Source: Desertivirga arenae
GTDB taxonomy: Bacteria; Bacteroidota; Bacteroidia; Sphingobacteriales; Sphingobacteriaceae
Assembly (NCBI RefSeq): GCF_017355785.1
Contig: NZ_JAFEWE010000002.1
Coordinates: 484,618-548,617, forward strand
Direction of reading: 5' to 3'
DNA: 64,000 bases
Shown here: positions 34,077-41,972 of the stretch, piece after piece
Position numbering within the stretch: the first letter of the stretch is position 1
Layout of the letters: the number at the start of each line of letters is the position of its first letter
Program-made: the position numbers and the translations under genes
Notes under the pieces: generated by a model
The model's input: only the letters and a program-made list of their open reading frames with translations
Databases searched by the model: none
Told to the model about the DNA's origin: nothing

Positions 34077-35303
34077 TTAAGTATGATTAACAAGTATCTC
34101 TTTAGCCATTACCATTGGTACGCTGATATACTTCTTTTCCATATAATTAATGATCTTTTCGAGCACCTCACGTGAGTTGGTATCTAATTGCTCTATATCC
34201 TCAGCAAACACTGAATTAACTGCTACGTTGCGAATTTCCTTGATCTTAATAGGCACCTCGCGCATGGCAAGCTCAACTCTGCGTTGTTTAAGCAATGGCT
34301 TAAACTCTTCAATATTTTGCTCGATGATCATCTCCGCGTGAACCAATTCCTGGTAACGTTCCTGCATATTCTTATTTGCAATCTCCTGAAGACTACGTAC
34401 TTCAATGAAATTTACAGGATTATTTTCTATCACATCCGGACTTGTATCATTTGGAATGGCAAGATCTACAATAACTTTTTTATCCGTTTCGCCATTTAAC
34501 AAGCTTAGATAAACATCATTAGTTAAAATCGGATCTACTGCACTGGTGCAAGTTATGATCACATCAAACCCTTCCTTATAAGAGGTTAGTTCTTCCAGAC
34601 TGTAAGCTACTCCATTCAGATCTTTCGCTAACTCCTGTGCTTTTGATAAAGTACGATTAAAAACAGCGAAGTTGGAATATTTATGTTTCTGGAGGTATTT
34701 AGAGATATTTTTGTTGGTTTCGCCGGCGCCGATAATAAGTATGCGGGAATTGGAGCACATTTTTAATTCGTGTAGTTTGCGATAAGCGAGTGAAACTACC
34801 GAAACAGGGTTTTTAGATATCTTTGTTTGAGTATAAACCTCCTTTGCGGCCTTAACCACCTGATTCATAACCAGACGAAGATAGTCGCCAGTGAAGCCTG
34901 CTTGCCTGCAGGTATCGTAGCACTTTCTTACCTGTGCTAAGATCTCCTTCTCCCCAACTACAAGACTCTCCAGGGAACAGGAAATCCGAAGCAAATGTCT
35001 CAGGGCTTCAATATCCTGATATACAAATGCTTTACTAACAAATTCATCAACATGTTCTAAAGGAATACAAAATTGGAAAGAAAGAAGGAAATCTTTAACA
35101 AAAGCAGGCGTTATCTCATCGCAGGAAGAGAAAACGAACTCCACGCGATTACAGGTGCCTATGTAAAAGATCTCTTCTATATCAAACTTCTCTTTAACAG
35201 CTTTCAACCTGTCAGCCAGCGTCTGATTACAGATTACTAATTTCCCCAACTCCTTTAAATCTATCCGCTGGTGTGTGAATGCTAAAACTTTTAAGTGTTT
35301 CAA
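34077..35303 (-). CDS. hemA: Glutamyl-tRNA reductase
   Basis: The protein has the catalytic Cys in IGTCNRVEF, the Ser/Cys and tRNA-reading regions (LLRISCSLESLVVGEKEILAQV) and the NADPH site RILIIGAGETNKNI. It makes glutamate-1-semialdehyde from Glu-tRNA and opens the C5 heme pathway. No ATG is available near the start. The frame allows TTG at 35336 or TTG at 35303; I choose 35303 (protein starting KHLKVLAFTHQRIDLKELG, about 408 residues). It matches the usual start of the family, and the upstream TTG is part of a TAnnTTTG promoter box. The rare start may limit synthesis. Confidence 0.93.
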   Translation of the reverse strand: MKHLKVLAFTHQRIDLKELGKLVICNQTLADRLKAVKEKFDIEEIFYIGTCNRVEFVFSSCDEITPAFVKDFLLSFQFCIPLEHVDEFVSKAFVYQDIEALRHLLRISCSLESLVVGEKEILAQVRKCYDTCRQAGFTGDYLRLVMNQVVKAAKEVYTQTKISKNPVSVVSLAYRKLHELKMCSNSRILIIGAGETNKNISKYLQKHKYSNFAVFNRTLSKAQELAKDLNGVAYSLEELTSYKEGFDVIITCTSAVDPILTNDVYLSLLNGETDKKVIVDLAIPNDTSPDVIENNPVNFIEVRSLQEIANKNMQERYQELVHAEMIIEQNIEEFKPLLKQRRVELAMREVPIKIKEIRNVAVNSVFAEDIEQLDTNSREVLEKIINYMEKKYISVPMVMAKEILVNHT

Positions 35304-35333
35304 CGCTTGATATCTCTTTTGTAAAACCGATAA

Positions 35334-35341
35334 CAAAAGTA
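35334..35341 (-). promoter_or_regulatory. Minus-7 box of hemA
   Basis: TACTTTTG on the minus strand is an exact TAnnTTTG box ending 30 bases before the TTG start at 35303. The minus-33 region is not clear. If used, it rules out the upstream TTG as start codon. Confidence 0.45.
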
Positions 35342-35839
35342 GACAATGGCCTATATAGGGCTGTCATGTCTTTGTCAAACAGCCGTATTTAGACAGTTTT
35401 TAAATTATCATATGACATAACCTCAATTATTTCCTTACGTTCTTCGGGCTTTGTGAAGGCTTCATTTGCTTTTTAGTAAGGAAAATAATTTTAAAAAGCC
35501 CACACATGCTTTCCGGGTTTGCCGGAGATTCTATGTTAAGTTGCTTTTAACCTACTACGGCAAATACGGGTTTATTAGTAAAAGAATGCCCGGAGAAGAA
35601 AATTAAAAGATTTTAGTAAAATAATTTTTGTCTGATAAGTTTAAAAAACAAAAACAAACTGCAGATGTATTGAAGGGATAATTAAAATAAGCAAAGAGAG
35701 ACCTATTTTTTTATAGGAGGAAGAAATATTCTGTATAACCAGGAATATCCTCGTGGATAAAAAAGTAATTCAAAAATTATCCTAAAAAATAATTTTTTAT
35801 TTTATTTGAGGATTAAAGGAGCTAGAATGCGTTTGTAGA
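35342..35839. other. 500-base divergent intergenic region with interleaved inverted repeats
   Basis: No credible gene is present between hemA and marR. The region holds TTTCCTTAC (35430-35438) paired with GTAAGGAAA (35476-35484), and GGGCTTT (35446-35452) paired with AAAGCCC (35495-35501). Their order gives a pseudoknot topology. Further pairs are TTTGCCG (35518-35524) with CGGCAAA (35558-35564), and TCCGGG (35512-35517) with CCCGGA (35589-35594). The part after 35600 is very AT-rich and contains TAAAAAAGTA at 35758. A structured RNA or a double regulatory region is possible. Confidence 0.4.
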
Positions 35840-36298
35840 ATGAAGAAAGACCTTATTACCTTACAGGCAGAAGATAGAGTAGAAGATGCACCAGGATTTC
35901 TTCTATGGCAGATCGAAATGTGCTGGCAAAGGGTAGCTAACCAAACTCTTTCAAATTTTGACCTTACATACACTCAATTTATTGTGTTGAAGATCAGTGA
36001 CTATTTGAATGGGACCAACCAGATTGTTTACCAACACCAGGTAGCAAAATTTTCAAGGATCGACCGTATGATGACTTCGCGGATTCTGGCGAGCCTCGAG
36101 AAAAAGAACTTTATAGAAAGGGAAAAACTTACAGGAGATGCACGGGCTAAACTGGTGATACTGACTAAAAAAGGAAAAGAAATACTAGCAAGTTCACAGG
36201 AAGCCCTGACCGAATCTGAAAATGCTTTTTTTAAACAGGGGGAAGAAAACTTTGTTAAATTTATGCAGAGTATCTTATCCAACTGCGGAAACCTCTAA
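35840..36298 (+). CDS. MarR-family transcriptional regulator
   Basis: The 152-residue protein has the MarR winged helix-turn-helix: LTYTQFIVLKISDYLNGTN, VAKFSRIDRMMTSRILASLE, and the wing IEREKLTGDARAKLVILTKKG. It probably is a dimeric repressor that responds to a small phenolic or lipid ligand. Its stop and the hydrolase start share bases (TAATG), so the two are coupled and the hydrolase is the likely functional partner. Confidence 0.88.
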   Translation: MKKDLITLQAEDRVEDAPGFLLWQIEMCWQRVANQTLSNFDLTYTQFIVLKISDYLNGTNQIVYQHQVAKFSRIDRMMTSRILASLEKKNFIEREKLTGDARAKLVILTKKGKEILASSQEALTESENAFFKQGEENFVKFMQSILSNCGNL

Positions 36299-37119
36299 TG
36301 GAAACTCTTAAGATTGAAGGATCTTCTTCAAGACCAATTCCTATTGATTTTTACCCGGCCGATCAGGCTCAGGCCCCACTTGTTATCTTTGTCCATGGCT
36401 TTAAAGGCTTCAAGGACTGGGGTACACATCATTTAATTGCTGATTTTTTTAACAGGCAGGGCTTTAGCTTCCTGAAGTTCAATTTCTCACATAATGGAAT
36501 GACGCAAGACCAGAAAGAGTTGTTTGATGATCTGCCTGCTTTCGGAGCAAATACTTTCTCCAGGGAACTTTTTGATCTCGATGAAGTTCTTACGTTCTCA
36601 CTAAGCGGAGAAGCATTTTCCTCACCTAAAAAAATCTTCCTTATCGGACATAGTCGAGGTGGCGGGATCTCTATTATCCAGACGGCTGAGGATCCACGTA
36701 TTAGTAAACTCGCGACCTGGGCCTCTGTTAGCCGATTCAATAATCTTTGGAAGCCTGAACAGGAAAAGGAATGGAAAAAAAACGGGGTCATCTACACTTC
36801 AAATTCCCGCACTAAACAAGAGATGCCATTGAACCTTACTCTTTTAGAAGACTTTGAACAACATTCTGAGAAATTAAATATCTCAAATGCTGCATCCTCA
36901 ATTAAACAACCCTGGTTAATTATTCACGGAGATAACGATACAGGAGTAGCGGTAGAACAAGCCCAGGAGTTACACAGACAGAATACAAAAAGCATTTTAA
37001 AAATAATACCAAATGGTGATCACGTTTTTGGAGCGCGTCATCCCTGGAAAGAAGAAACCTTACCTCCTATTCTAAGCGAAGTTTGTAAAACAACTGCAGC
37101 TTTCTTTTCTGCTCCTTAA
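36298..37119 (+). CDS. Alpha/beta hydrolase
   Basis: The 273-residue protein has an alpha/beta-hydrolase fold with the oxyanion region FVHGFKGFKDWGTH, nucleophile elbow GHSRGG (Ser near residue 120), an Asp in HGDNDTGV and the His in GDHVFGARH. It is cytoplasmic, without a signal peptide. Substrate could be an ester or peptide-like compound; nothing in the sequence decides. It is translationally coupled to the MarR regulator. Confidence 0.85.
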   Translation: METLKIEGSSSRPIPIDFYPADQAQAPLVIFVHGFKGFKDWGTHHLIADFFNRQGFSFLKFNFSHNGMTQDQKELFDDLPAFGANTFSRELFDLDEVLTFSLSGEAFSSPKKIFLIGHSRGGGISIIQTAEDPRISKLATWASVSRFNNLWKPEQEKEWKKNGVIYTSNSRTKQEMPLNLTLLEDFEQHSEKLNISNAASSIKQPWLIIHGDNDTGVAVEQAQELHRQNTKSILKIIPNGDHVFGARHPWKEETLPPILSEVCKTTAAFFSAP

Positions 37120-37219
37120 ACATCAAAAACTCAACATTAGCCTTTTGCTGATTTGTATTTAAAACTTTTATATTAGGACCATCCATAAACCTAAGCATAA
37201 ATAAAAGGTTTAATAATAT

Positions 37220-37771
37220 ATGAAGCAGGTAGAAGATTCAGAAATACTTGAAAAGTTTGCAAACGAACGAACTAAAAATGAAGCTTTTAACCTTCTATTG
37301 AACAAGTACCAGCAAAAAATATATTGGCATGTACGAAGGCTGGTGATAGATCATGATGACGCAGATGACCTTGTGCAGGACATTTTTGTGAAGGTTTGGA
37401 AGTACCTGGGGAATTTCAGGAACGACTCTCAGCTGTATACCTGGCTATACCGGATTGCTACCAATGAGTGTATAACTTTCCTTAACAAGAAAAAGCAAAA
37501 GAACAACGTCTCACTAGACGATGTATCCTATGACCTTGCTGATAAATTGGAAGAAAGCAACTATTTTAACGGAGATAAAATACAGCGGAAGCTTCAGCAG
37601 GCTTTGTTAACTTTGCCTGAAAAACAAAGGCTTGTTTTCAACATGAAATATTACGACGATCTGAAATACGATGAGATCTCTGAAATAACCGGTACCAGTG
37701 TTGGGGCATTAAAAGCCTCCTTCCACCTGGCTGTAAAAAAAATAGAAAGTTTTTTATTAAACACAGATTAA
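37220..37771 (+). CDS. RNA polymerase sigma-70 factor, ECF type (second)
   Basis: The 183-residue protein has region 2 (LLLNKYQQKIYWHVRRLVID, DADDLVQDIFVKVWKYLGNF, YTWLYRIATNECITFLNKKK) and region 4 (LLTLPEKQRLVFNMKYYDDL, YDEISEITGTSVGALKASFH). It heads a three-gene plus-strand unit with the repeat-containing membrane protein (34-base gap) and a Spy-like exported protein (11-base gap). This arrangement suggests an envelope-stress response. Confidence 0.9.
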   Translation: MKQVEDSEILEKFANERTKNEAFNLLLNKYQQKIYWHVRRLVIDHDDADDLVQDIFVKVWKYLGNFRNDSQLYTWLYRIATNECITFLNKKKQKNNVSLDDVSYDLADKLEESNYFNGDKIQRKLQQALLTLPEKQRLVFNMKYYDDLKYDEISEITGTSVGALKASFHLAVKKIESFLLNTD

Positions 37772-37805
37772 ACCATTCGTATTAAAAGCTATCAGTAATA
37801 GTATC

Positions 37806-38540
37806 ATGGATTTGAATAACATAAACGAAGATTGGAAAAAGGAGGCCCCAATTCTTGCAGCTATGGAAGCCGCAAATCCATTCACTGTTCCCGACAATTA
37901 TTTTACTGATTCTCAGGAACAAATATCTGCAAGACTTGCTATTGAAAGCCTTACGGGTGGAATGAAAGATGGGGCGTTTGCTGTTCCTGAGGGTTATTTT
38001 GATAATTTGAATGAACAGATCATTGCAAGGCTGAAGTTGGAAGAGCATGCAGAAGATGGTACAGAAAATGGATTTACTCTTCCGGAGGGATATTTTGATG
38101 AATTGAGCGGTAATATTTACTCTCGTATTTTATTGGATGAGATCCCGGGTTTGAAAGACAATTCTTACACTATTCCTGATAACTATTTTGAAAGTTTACA
38201 AGGACGTATTTTGGCTAAAACTACCGAGGCTTCGGAAGAAAAAACAGCTAAGATAAGAAGGCTATCAGTACCTTGGTTACAGTACGCAGCGGCTGCTTGT
38301 GTAACTGTAATGATAGGAACAGGGATTTTTTTAAACTATAGCAAGAAACAGGACTCAGATATAAATTCAGCTTTATCAAAAGTGCCGGATCAGGAGATTG
38401 TGCATTACCTGGAGGTAAACAGTACAACGGGAGATGGGGAAGTAATTGCAGAACATCTTTTACAAACAGGTAAACAACCGGACATTAATTCGGAGTTCTC
38501 TGATCAGGAGATTGAGCAGTATCTGGAGACTTCATTATAA
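37806..38540 (+). CDS. Anti-sigma-like membrane protein with four cytoplasmic repeats
   Basis: The 244-residue protein has four copies of a motif of about 20 residues on a roughly 32-residue period. They lie near residues 25-44, 57-76, 89-108 and 119-138; the pattern is F-x-[VLI]-P-[DE]-[NG]-Y-F-[DE]-x-L-x-x-x-I-x-x-R. One membrane helix follows at about 158-177 (LQYAAAACVTVMIGTGIFLN). The outer part has two shorter copies of DQEI-x-x-YLE (195-203 and 233-241). By position after a sigma factor and by shape it probably is the anti-sigma factor, with the repeats as docking units. I do not recognise a named family. Confidence 0.65.
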   Translation: MDLNNINEDWKKEAPILAAMEAANPFTVPDNYFTDSQEQISARLAIESLTGGMKDGAFAVPEGYFDNLNEQIIARLKLEEHAEDGTENGFTLPEGYFDELSGNIYSRILLDEIPGLKDNSYTIPDNYFESLQGRILAKTTEASEEKTAKIRRLSVPWLQYAAAACVTVMIGTGIFLNYSKKQDSDINSALSKVPDQEIVHYLEVNSTTGDGEVIAEHLLQTGKQPDINSEFSDQEIEQYLETSL

Positions 38541-38551
38541 AACAGACATTC

Positions 38552-38965
38552 ATGAAAAATCATATTTTCAAATTACTTCTATTATTAACATTTTTACTAC
38601 CTTCTTTGTATTCCTCAGCCCAACCTGGACAAGGTCAGCTGGAATCTGTGAAAGCGGAATACCTTACAAGAAGACTTAACTTAAGTCCTGAGGAAGCACA
38701 AAAATTCTGGCCTGTTTACCGTAATTATCAAAAAGATCTACATAAGATTATGATGGAAAGGCGCAAAGCCAGACAAGAGCAAAAGAAGTCGGGCGAGCAA
38801 GTGGATGAACTTGAATTTGAAGCAGACATTCTGGAGGTAAGAAAACGTTACAGAAAAGAGTTTTCGGAAGTCCTGCCGGCACAAAAGGTAAATCTTTTAT
38901 ATCAGGCAGAGAACGATTTCAGACAGCAGTTAATTAAAGAATTGGGCGAAAGACGTAAACAATAA
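38552..38965 (+). CDS. Spy/CpxP-like periplasmic protein
   Basis: The 137-residue protein has a signal peptide (FKLLLLLTFLLPSLYSSAQ) and a highly charged all-helical mature part. It contains LNLSPEEAQKFWPVYRNYQK, close to the LTxxQ repeats of Spy/CpxP periplasmic chaperones, and a long Lys/Arg/Glu coiled-coil segment. It is the last gene of the sigma factor unit and is followed by a strong terminator. It may sense or buffer misfolded envelope proteins; this is inference. Confidence 0.75.
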   Translation: MKNHIFKLLLLLTFLLPSLYSSAQPGQGQLESVKAEYLTRRLNLSPEEAQKFWPVYRNYQKDLHKIMMERRKARQEQKKSGEQVDELEFEADILEVRKRYRKEFSEVLPAQKVNLLYQAENDFRQQLIKELGERRKQ

Positions 38966-39008
38966 TTTAGATAACAGATACTTAGTTTTAGTTTTTCTTA
39001 TTAATCCG

Positions 39009-39035
39009 GCCCCTGCAACATCAGGGGCTTTTTTA
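39009..39035 (+). terminator. Intrinsic terminator of the sigma/Spy-like unit
   Basis: Arms GCCCCTG (39009-39015) and CAGGGGC (39022-39028) form a 7-bp stem with loop CAACAT, followed by TTTTTTA. It lies 44 bases after the Spy-like gene. Confidence 0.88.
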
Positions 39036-39136
39036 TTTTCAATATTTCTCTGATGCCTTATTTGTATTAAGCTCCATTTTTTAAAAATGTAGACAAGGAT
39101 TTTCATTAACCTGTCTGTTAAACCTTCGTAAATGTC

Positions 39137-39144
39137 TAAGTTTG
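39137..39144 (+). promoter_or_regulatory. Minus-7 box directly before the aminotransferase ATG
   Basis: TAAGTTTG is an exact TAnnTTTG box that ends only 4 bases before the ATG at 39149. Transcription from it would start at or next to the start codon, giving a leaderless mRNA. The minus-33 region is not clear. Confidence 0.4.
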
Positions 39145-39148
39145 TTGA

Positions 39149-40324
39149 ATGTTAAGCTTAAGACAACTATTTCTTTTAAATAATGCTCAAACTTCTTCCA
39201 CCCCGCGTTTATTAGAAATCGAGAGAGCTGAAGGCATATATATGTACGGACCAGATGGGAAGGAATATGTCGATCTTGTTTCAGGTTTCGCTGTAAGCAA
39301 TGTCGGTCATCGCCATCCTAAAGTTGTCCAGGCAATAAAGGACCAGGTTGACAAATACATGCACCTTGCTGTCTACGGCGAATATATTCAAACTCCACAA
39401 GTTAAGCTCGCAGAAAAATTGGTATCGGTACTACCTTCTTCATTAAACTCCGTGTACTTTGTTAACTCAGGAGCCGAAGCAACTGAGGGTGCACTGAAAC
39501 TAGCTAAACGCTTTACGGGTCGTAGTAAAATATTATCATGTCATAATGCTTACCATGGAAGTACACATGGAGCGCTAAGCGTTATGGGCAATGAATATTA
39601 CAAAGCGGCCTACCGGCCCTTGTTGCCAGGAATAGGTTTTATGCATTTTAATAATGTAAAAGAACTAGATTTGATTGACACTGATACAGCTGCCGTTATT
39701 ATTGAATCGATACAGGGTGAAGCAGGGGTTATTGTACCGGACCATGATTATTTGCAAAAATTAAGGATCAAATGTACGGAAACAGGAACCCTTTTGATCA
39801 TGGATGAAATCCAGACAGGCTTTGGAAGGACTGGGAAACTTTTTGCATTCGAGCATTTTGGCATTATCCCCGATATACTTTTACTTGCTAAGGGAATTGG
39901 AGGAGGCATGCCTCTGGGAGCATTTGTGGCGGGCAGAGACATTATGGATAGCTTAAAAGATAATCCTATTCTTGGCCATATTACTACGTTCGGAGGGCAT
40001 CCGGTTACCTGTGCAGCAGGCCTGGCGACCTTAGAGGCAATACTCGATGAGAACATGATGGACGATGTTGCTGAAAAAGAAGCGCTCTTTCGAAAGTTGC
40101 TACAACATTACAAAATAAGAGAAGTAAGGGGAAAGGGTTTAATGCTTTGTATTCAATTGGATAGTTTTGCCCAAGTGGAAGCAACAAGTAAAGCCTGTGT
40201 TGAAAATGGGGTTATTATAGATTGGTTCCTGCACTGTGAGACAGCTCTCCGTATAGCGCCTCCCTTAACTATAACATTTGAGGAAATAGAAAAATGTTGC
40301 GAGATAATCAAAAAGGTTTTATAA
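39149..40324 (+). CDS. Class III PLP-dependent aminotransferase (acetylornithine/ornithine-type)
   Basis: The 391-residue protein has class III landmarks: YVDLVSGFAVSNVGHRHPKV, VYFVNSGAEATEGALKLAKR, the Asp in LLIMDEIQTGFGRTGKLFAF, the PLP Lys in LLAKGIGGGMPLGAF and ITTFGGHPVTCAAG. It transfers an amino group from an omega-amino compound such as acetylornithine, ornithine or 4-aminobutyrate. No arginine genes are adjacent, so I leave the symbol blank. It stands alone between a terminator and a 187-base AT-rich gap. Confidence 0.88.
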   Translation: MLSLRQLFLLNNAQTSSTPRLLEIERAEGIYMYGPDGKEYVDLVSGFAVSNVGHRHPKVVQAIKDQVDKYMHLAVYGEYIQTPQVKLAEKLVSVLPSSLNSVYFVNSGAEATEGALKLAKRFTGRSKILSCHNAYHGSTHGALSVMGNEYYKAAYRPLLPGIGFMHFNNVKELDLIDTDTAAVIIESIQGEAGVIVPDHDYLQKLRIKCTETGTLLIMDEIQTGFGRTGKLFAFEHFGIIPDILLLAKGIGGGMPLGAFVAGRDIMDSLKDNPILGHITTFGGHPVTCAAGLATLEAILDENMMDDVAEKEALFRKLLQHYKIREVRGKGLMLCIQLDSFAQVEATSKACVENGVIIDWFLHCETALRIAPPLTITFEEIEKCCEIIKKVL

Positions 40325-40511
40325 GAAAAAGGACAAATCAGGATCTAAAAAAGAACAAACAGCAAATAAAATAAGCCTAAAACTTATTTTTACCATTCAA
40401 CCCCATCTAAACATAGCTACTTATTACACTTTTTTCAATTTATTTAAATAAAATTTAAGTAAGTCATATTTTTTTTATCATATATTTACCTAAACGCTAA
40501 ATTAAATATAG

Positions 40512-41960
40512 ATGAGCTTGAATTTTTTAGATAATTACATTCCTGAACAGAATACTTGGGACGAAATGTTCAGTCAGGAACATCAGGTAAGATCTCCTTA
40601 TAAAAAAATAATAGAGTATTTATCTAACGAATCAGCCGAAGACCTCCACAAAAAAGAGGAATTAGCAAAGCGACTATTCATGAGTCAGGGGATCACTTTT
40701 ACCGTTTATAATAGCGGTGAAGGTATAGAAAAGATTTTCCCTTTTGATATCATTCCACGTATCCTTACAGCAGAAGACTGGACTTTTATTGAAAAAGGGA
40801 TAAAGCAGCGTTTAAAAGCTTTAAATATTTTCCTCAAGGATATTTACAGCAATATGTTTATAGTCAAAGACGGGATCATTCCGATCGACATGATTTACTC
40901 CTGCCCTCACTATCTGCGGGAGATGTACAATGTTTCCGTACCTCATGATATTTATGTTCATATCGCCGGAATTGATCTTATTAGGGATTATGACGGCACC
41001 TTCTACGTTCTTGAAGATAATTTGAGAACTCCCTCGGGCGTAAGTTATATGCTTGAGAACAGGGAAATAACAAAGCGTTTGTTCCCCGATCTACTTCCTC
41101 AATGTAAGGTCAGAAGTGTAACAGAGTATCCAGGTATACTTTACAAAAATCTTATGGCCTTATCTCCAAGGCAAATTTCCAACCCAACGATAGTACTTTT
41201 AAGTCCCGGAATCTATAACTCCGCCTATTTTGAGCATACTACCCTTGCCCGATTGATGGGAGTGGAATTAGTGGAAGGTAAAGATCTCTTGGTGGATAAT
41301 CATAAAGTTTATATGAAAACTACCAATGGGAGACAACAGGTAGATGTGATTTACAGACGTGTAGACGACGAATATCTGGATCCCCTGGTGTTCAATCCCG
41401 AAAGCGTTCTAGGGGTTGCAGGCTTAATGAGTGCCTATAGGAAAGGAAATGTAGTGATTGTAAATGCAGTGGGGAATGGAGTTGCAGACGACAAGGCGAT
41501 ATATTCCTATGTTCCTCAGATGATCAAGTACTACCTTAATGAGGAGCCCCTGTTAAAGAACGTACCTACTTATCAGCTTGATAATCCTGAACACCTAAAC
41601 CATGTATTTGGTAATATTAACCAAATGGTTATTAAAAAGACTAATGGCAGTGGTGGATACGGAATGTTAATGGGATATAACGCAACTGATATTGAAGTAG
41701 AAAACTATAAAGCCGAGGTATTAAAAGACCCCCGTCAATTTATTGCCCAGCCCACTATAAGCCTTTCTGCAGCCCCTTGCTATTTGAACAAACAACTACA
41801 CCCCAGAAGGATAGACCTTCGCCCTTTTGCTTTATGCGGACCAAACGGAATAGAGATTGTACCGGGCGGATTAACCCGGGTAGCACTAAAAGAAGGTTCG
41901 TTAGTAGTAAATAGTTCGCAGGGTGGTGGAAGCAAAGATACCTGGGTACTTGCATCATAA
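40512..41960 (+). CDS. Circularly permuted ATP-grasp protein (CP_ATPgrasp type 2)
   Basis: The 482-residue protein matches the circularly permuted ATP-grasp family often named DUF404/DUF407. It has FFPFDIIPR-like PFDIIPRILTAEDW, IAGIDLIRDYDGTFYVLEDN, RTPSGVSYMLENRE, and the C-terminal VIKKTNGSGGYGMLMG with RRIDLRPFALCG. ATP-grasp enzymes join a carboxylate to an amine, so it probably makes a peptide-like amide bond. It is followed at 12 bases by an alpha-E protein and then a transglutaminase-like protein, a conserved trio of unknown product. It is cytoplasmic. Confidence 0.9.
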   Translation: MSLNFLDNYIPEQNTWDEMFSQEHQVRSPYKKIIEYLSNESAEDLHKKEELAKRLFMSQGITFTVYNSGEGIEKIFPFDIIPRILTAEDWTFIEKGIKQRLKALNIFLKDIYSNMFIVKDGIIPIDMIYSCPHYLREMYNVSVPHDIYVHIAGIDLIRDYDGTFYVLEDNLRTPSGVSYMLENREITKRLFPDLLPQCKVRSVTEYPGILYKNLMALSPRQISNPTIVLLSPGIYNSAYFEHTTLARLMGVELVEGKDLLVDNHKVYMKTTNGRQQVDVIYRRVDDEYLDPLVFNPESVLGVAGLMSAYRKGNVVIVNAVGNGVADDKAIYSYVPQMIKYYLNEEPLLKNVPTYQLDNPEHLNHVFGNINQMVIKKTNGSGGYGMLMGYNATDIEVENYKAEVLKDPRQFIAQPTISLSAAPCYLNKQLHPRRIDLRPFALCGPNGIEIVPGGLTRVALKEGSLVVNSSQGGGSKDTWVLAS

Positions 41961-41972
41961 AATCAAACACAC

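Noticed and set aside
35430-35594. A known riboswitch (cobalamin, TPP, SAM) in the hemA gap
   Set aside because: I found no conserved core sequence of these classes; only interleaved inverted repeats, reported as a candidate structure.
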